Source: SXOA01 sp051004015 (GTDB taxonomy: Bacteria; Planctomycetota; Planctomycetia; Pirellulales; Pirellulaceae). Taken from it: 33,540 nucleotides of DNA. Location of the stretch: positions 1-33,540 of the forward strand of contig JBPCKT010000018.1 of assembly GCA_051004015.1 (NCBI GenBank), read 5' to 3'. Shown here one piece after another: positions 30,907 to 33,540 of the stretch (position 1 is its first letter; each line of letters begins with the position of its first letter). A program made the translations under genes and the position numbers. The notes below the pieces were generated by a model. It did no database searches. It worked only from the letters and a program-made list of their open reading frames with translations, and was not told where the DNA came from.

Positions 30907-31776
30907 ATGAAACTCTTCTTCCTCTTTCCGCTCGCATTGTGCGCCGCAGTTTTCACCTCGCATGATGCATTCGGCCAGAATCTTGAGAAGGATCCGTTGA
31001 AGGCGTCCGGTACGATCAAGGGCGTCGCCCCGGGCGTCCTGCAAATCGCCACCGGCGAAGGAGACATGTGGCTACTGAAGCTCGAAGCCAAGCCGCAGGA
31101 TGTCACGTTCTCCGGCACTGCTGAAAAATCGTTTCTGCGAACGGGCATGTTCGTCGAATTTCGGGCTCAGGTGTCCAAGAAGGGGGTCGTGGCCGAGCCG
31201 GTTGCGAGCCTGACCGTTTTCACCCCCAGTGAGGGCCGGCCGCCAGGAGTCGATCCCGATGGCGCTGCTGGCGGCGACAGCGGCTTGTTCAATGAACCGA
31301 AGGACGACAAGAAGCCCGAGCCCAAGGCGAAGAAATCGACGAGACTCAAGGCGGACGATACGATTTACCGCGTTGCGGGAGCGATCAGCAAAGTCGGCCG
31401 GGCGGGGGACCTCACCGTCAGTGCCGGCGGGGCTCAGGTCAAATTCAATCTGGCCGAGGACTGCAAGATCAGCATCGAGGTCAACGATCTATCTTTTGTT
31501 TCTATCGGCGACAAAATCACCGTGGACGGTTGGTTCCTGAAGGGGCGTCCCGGTGAAGGAGCCGCCAACAAGATCGAAGTCACCGCCGCCAACCCACTCA
31601 CCGACGGCAGCAAGAAGAAGCCGACCAAACCGGTGAAGGAGCCCAAGACCCCGGACAAGGGTGCTAAGAGAGAGAAGGGCGAAACTGGAGACAAAGAAGA
31701 GAAGCCGGCTGAGGAGAAAAAGGACACCGAGAAAAAGGAAGCCGAAAAGACGGAACCCAAAGCGGAAAAAGGGTAA
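30907..31776 (+). CDS. Exported protein with basic/acidic C-terminal tail
   Basis: 289 residues, ATG 30907. A signal peptide (MKLFFLFPLALCAAVFTSHDAFG) precedes a beta-rich part with two related segments ('GTIKGVAPGVLQIATGEGDM' and 'GAISKVGRAGDLTVSAGGAQ', each followed by a '...GDKITVDGWF'-like strand). The last roughly 80 residues are Lys/Glu-rich and unstructured ('EEKKDTEKKEAEKTEPKAEKG' in parts). Function unknown; the repeated beta unit is distantly like that of 25769-26719. The intergenic region upstream carries a KOPS-like cluster. Confidence 0.78.
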   Translation: MKLFFLFPLALCAAVFTSHDAFGQNLEKDPLKASGTIKGVAPGVLQIATGEGDMWLLKLEAKPQDVTFSGTAEKSFLRTGMFVEFRAQVSKKGVVAEPVASLTVFTPSEGRPPGVDPDGAAGGDSGLFNEPKDDKKPEPKAKKSTRLKADDTIYRVAGAISKVGRAGDLTVSAGGAQVKFNLAEDCKISIEVNDLSFVSIGDKITVDGWFLKGRPGEGAANKIEVTAANPLTDGSKKKPTKPVKEPKTPDKGAKREKGETGDKEEKPAEEKKDTEKKEAEKTEPKAEKG

Positions 31777-31890
31777 AAACGACCAAGTGGAGGCAAGAAA
31801 GCGGCTGAAAATGTGCTTGCTCCTGGATGCTCGCTCCGTTACAGTCCGGGGCATCTTCCATTTTGGATCATCTCACCCGGGAGTTGCCCC

Positions 31891-32319
31891 ATGTCTGCGC
31901 CGCGCCTGCTCGTCGCCGTCGCCTTGCTAGCGTGCCTCTCCCTGACGGGCTGCGGCAATCCCTCGGCCAAGTTGATCGGCAAATGGAAGATGTCGGGTCT
32001 GAGCGGAACGGAAGGCAACCCATTGGCGGGCCTCGTGACCGAAATGTTCAAAGTCGGTTTTGAGTTCAAAGCGGACGGCACCTGCGTTTCCAACGTCGAT
32101 GTTTTTGGGAAGCAGCAATCCTCCACAGGCTCGTGGCGGTTTCTGAAAAGTGAAGGCAACGACCTGGTGATCGCCCTCAAAATGCCCCCCGGAAATCAAG
32201 AAGGGGACGTTCGCATCTCCTTCAAGGATAACGATCACTGCTCCTTTGTCCCGCCAGCGAGTCTGGACCAGAAGGGTGGCGCGGGCTCGGGACAAATAGA
32301 CTTCGTCCGCGAAAAATAG
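31891..32319 (+). CDS. Small lipoprotein, paralogue of 32374-32850
   Basis: 142 residues from ATG 31891 (GGGAG 8 nt upstream). Lipobox LSLTGC (Cys21) is followed by 'AKLIGKWKMSGLSG', 'FEFKADGTCVSNVDVFG', 'TGSWRFLKSEGNDLVIAL' and a closing 'GQIDFVREK'. The pattern 'LxGKW... F.. DG ... G.W ... ' is typical of lipocalin-like/DUF-type planctomycete lipoproteins. The downstream gene shows the same pattern ('LEGQWQGQM', 'MEFQPGGRLI', 'AAWEVVKATDDQITI'), so they are diverged tandem copies. Surface-localised by inference. Confidence 0.85.
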   Translation: MSAPRLLVAVALLACLSLTGCGNPSAKLIGKWKMSGLSGTEGNPLAGLVTEMFKVGFEFKADGTCVSNVDVFGKQQSSTGSWRFLKSEGNDLVIALKMPPGNQEGDVRISFKDNDHCSFVPPASLDQKGGAGSGQIDFVREK

Positions 32320-32373
32320 CGAACTTTGGCCAGCGAAGCCGCTTCAATAATTCACCGATCACGGAGGATCACC

Positions 32374-32850
32374 ATGACCCCTAATCCACGGATGGTTTTC
32401 GCATTCTTGCTCGCCGCTCCCTTGGCACTTGCCGGTTGCGGCAGTGGCGAAACGGCAGCGAAACCATTGCCACGGCCTGAAAAGACGATCACTCCCGAGC
32501 AGCTTCTCGAGGGGCAGTGGCAAGGCCAGATGATTTTAGACGAAGAAGTGAAGAAGCAACTGCCGCCGGCCCAGGTGGCGAAGCTCCAGTCGATGACGAT
32601 GGGGATGGAGTTTCAGCCGGGAGGCAGGTTGATCCTGGCGGGCATGAAGGATGACGGCAAGCCCTATGAGAGCGAGGCGGCCTGGGAAGTGGTCAAGGCG
32701 ACGGACGACCAGATCACGATCAAATCGATTGAAGCCAACGGCAAGGAAACCGACGCGGTCTTGATGTTTGAAGATGACGACGTTTTCCTGATGCCGCTGA
32801 AGACCGAAGTCGCCAATCTGGGGGCGATGCGGTTTGAGAGGCTGAAATAA
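32374..32850 (+). CDS. Small lipoprotein, paralogue of 31891-32319
   Basis: 158 residues; ATG 32374 with GGAGG 7 nt upstream beats the longer frame. Lipobox LALAGC (Cys22). The 'LEGQWQGQMILDEEVKKQL', 'MGMEFQPGGRLILAGMKDDGK', 'EAAWEVVKATDDQITIKSIEANG' units fit the lipocalin-like pattern. The C-terminal 'DDDVFLMPLKTEVANLGAMRFERLK' is similar to the preceding lipoprotein's end. No enzyme motif. It ends 57 bp before the convergent methyltransferase gene. Confidence 0.85.
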   Translation: MTPNPRMVFAFLLAAPLALAGCGSGETAAKPLPRPEKTITPEQLLEGQWQGQMILDEEVKKQLPPAQVAKLQSMTMGMEFQPGGRLILAGMKDDGKPYESEAAWEVVKATDDQITIKSIEANGKETDAVLMFEDDDVFLMPLKTEVANLGAMRFERLK

Positions 32851-32854
32851 GATA

Positions 32855-32905
32855 GTAGTCATCTCGCTCCGCGAGGTGATTCCTCATGCGGAGCGTGAGG
32901 GGTAC
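32855..32905. repeat. Paired small hairpins between convergent genes
   Basis: Two short stems sit side by side (CTCGC/GCGAG and CCTCA/TGAGG) with CGCTCCGC/GCGGAGCG related loops that could pair across. The motif CGCTCCGCGAG also appears in the repeat at 16390-16468. It may serve as a bidirectional terminator, though without T-runs. Confidence 0.55.
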
Positions 32906-32907
32906 TT

Positions 32908-33540
32908 TCAAACGCGCTTCGCCACAATTGCCTGCACCTTTCCTCCCAGCGGGCAGATCAGCAGCGTCGCGGCTTCGTCCCCCTGTCCGCCGAGCTTCTT
33001 TCGCAATCTCTCCGGCTCGACGTCGCACCCCCGCTTCTTCACTTCCAGCCAGCCGATCCCCCGCTGCCGGAGCCAGGCTTTGAGCTGCCGCTCGTCGAGC
33101 GGCAAGACCTCGAGGACGTCAAAACGGGCCAGCGCGGAGTCTTGCACAAGTGCATCGCCGGTCAGATACATCGCCTGATGGGAAACTGCCCGAAGCTGAT
33201 GCTCATCGCATAGCACCTGTGTCAGCTTGGCGGCCAGCACGGCGGCGGCTGGTTCGTAGATGTAGCGGCTGACGTGATTGGCGACAGCGACCGGCCCCTC
33301 CCCCCTGCCCTGCACCGTTCGCGGACCGCCGACGGCGTCGACGATAGTGGCTGACTTTTCACCGGAACGCCGGGCCAAGGAGCCGAACCACGCCACCTGT
33401 TGTCGGCACTCGCCGCGGCTTTGCAGCCACTCCAGCTCGGCGAGGTATGCAATGTCGGCCTTCGCTCCCCGGAAAGAAGAAACCTCTCGGAAAAGAAAGA
33501 GAAAACCAGACGCAAAGGGGGAAGGTGTTGCGGAAGGAGG
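32908..33540 (-). CDS. THUMP-like domain class I methyltransferase, C-terminal part (cut by window edge)
   Basis: 211 codons are open to the right edge without stop, so the 5' part lies outside the window. The visible part has 'IAYLELEWLQSRGECRQQVA', 'VSRYIYEPAAAVLAAKLTQV', 'MYLTGDALVQDSALARFDVL' and 'RGIGWLEVKKRGCDVEPERL' ending 'GDEAATLLICPLGGKVQAIV'. These match the C-terminal THUMP-like domain of a widespread family of SAM-dependent methyltransferases; the SAM-binding part would be upstream. The RNA or other substrate is not established. A KOPS-like motif encodes 'VQGRGEGPVA' in a non-conserved loop. Confidence 0.8.
   Translation of the reverse strand, partial: PPSATPSPFASGFLFLFREVSSFRGAKADIAYLAELEWLQSRGECRQQVAWFGSLARRSGEKSATIVDAVGGPRTVQGRGEGPVAVANHVSRYIYEPAAAVLAAKLTQVLCDEHQLRAVSHQAMYLTGDALVQDSALARFDVLEVLPLDERQLKAWLRQRGIGWLEVKKRGCDVEPERLRKKLGGQGDEAATLLICPLGGKVQAIVAKRV

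Overview
The window looks like a GC-rich chromosome segment from a Planctomycetes bacterium (Pirellulales/Gemmatales-like). The gene content points there: a DUF1080 protein, a twin-arginine DUF1501 protein, Gfo/Idh/MocA oxidoreductases, a secreted PQQ beta-propeller protein opening with the typical 'ADWPAWRGPTGQG' start, a DUF11 protein and many small lipoproteins. So does the large number of different long inverted repeats between genes. No rRNA, tRNA, CRISPR array or prophage is visible.

Layout. 1-71 is the start of a transposase-like gene cut by the window edge. 183-6379 is a sugar/carbonyl metabolism island: DUF1080, two Gfo/Idh/MocA-type genes, an HpcH/HpaI aldolase, an anchored MORN-like protein and a PQQ propeller. 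6577-7962 encodes a DUF1501 protein. 8185-9343 is a stress-type pair (BON lipoprotein and glycine-zipper protein) behind a good sigma-54 promoter match. A sensor kinase and a sigma-54-activating response regulator (12281-9504) lie next to it. 12384-13184 is a MerR/GyrI-like regulator. About 0.9 kb without genes follows (13185-14123), filled with palindromic repeats and one AT-rich patch. 14124-18511 carries four minus-strand genes, including two paralogous secreted proteins. 18774-19901 encodes a LolA-like secreted protein. Then come pdxA, a 4-TM protein with dtd, a YdjM-like protein, a CvpA-like protein, an anchored methyltransferase, a SIMPL protein, a secreted repeat protein, a DUF433/DUF5615 toxin-antitoxin-like pair, a kinase-accA pair, a GT4 glycosyltransferase, three small exported proteins and a THUMP-like methyltransferase cut by the right edge.

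Most striking observation. The octamer GGGNAGGG, the E. coli KOPS consensus read by the FtsK translocase, is perfectly strand-partitioned by my eye count. It has 14 occurrences at 11 loci on the + strand, all between 4.0 and 20.9 kb, and none on + after that. It has 9 occurrences at 6 loci on the - strand, all between 26.3 and 33.3 kb, and none on - before that. The two sets point at each other. Between them, in the gap where cvpA-like (+) and the methyltransferase (-) converge, lies a site at 24087-24114 whose central 17 bp match the E. coli dif core at 15 positions with the same spacing. I infer that the window may span the replication terminus and chromosome-dimer-resolution site. This is a hypothesis from sequence reading and needs whole-genome confirmation.

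Co-directional genes with overlapping or nearly abutting ends (1127-5122, 12281-9504, 21032-22284, 29405-27428, 26772-27422) are likely operons. Several gene ends (dtd, the GT4 gene) run into inverted repeats and so carry repeat-derived C-terminal tails.
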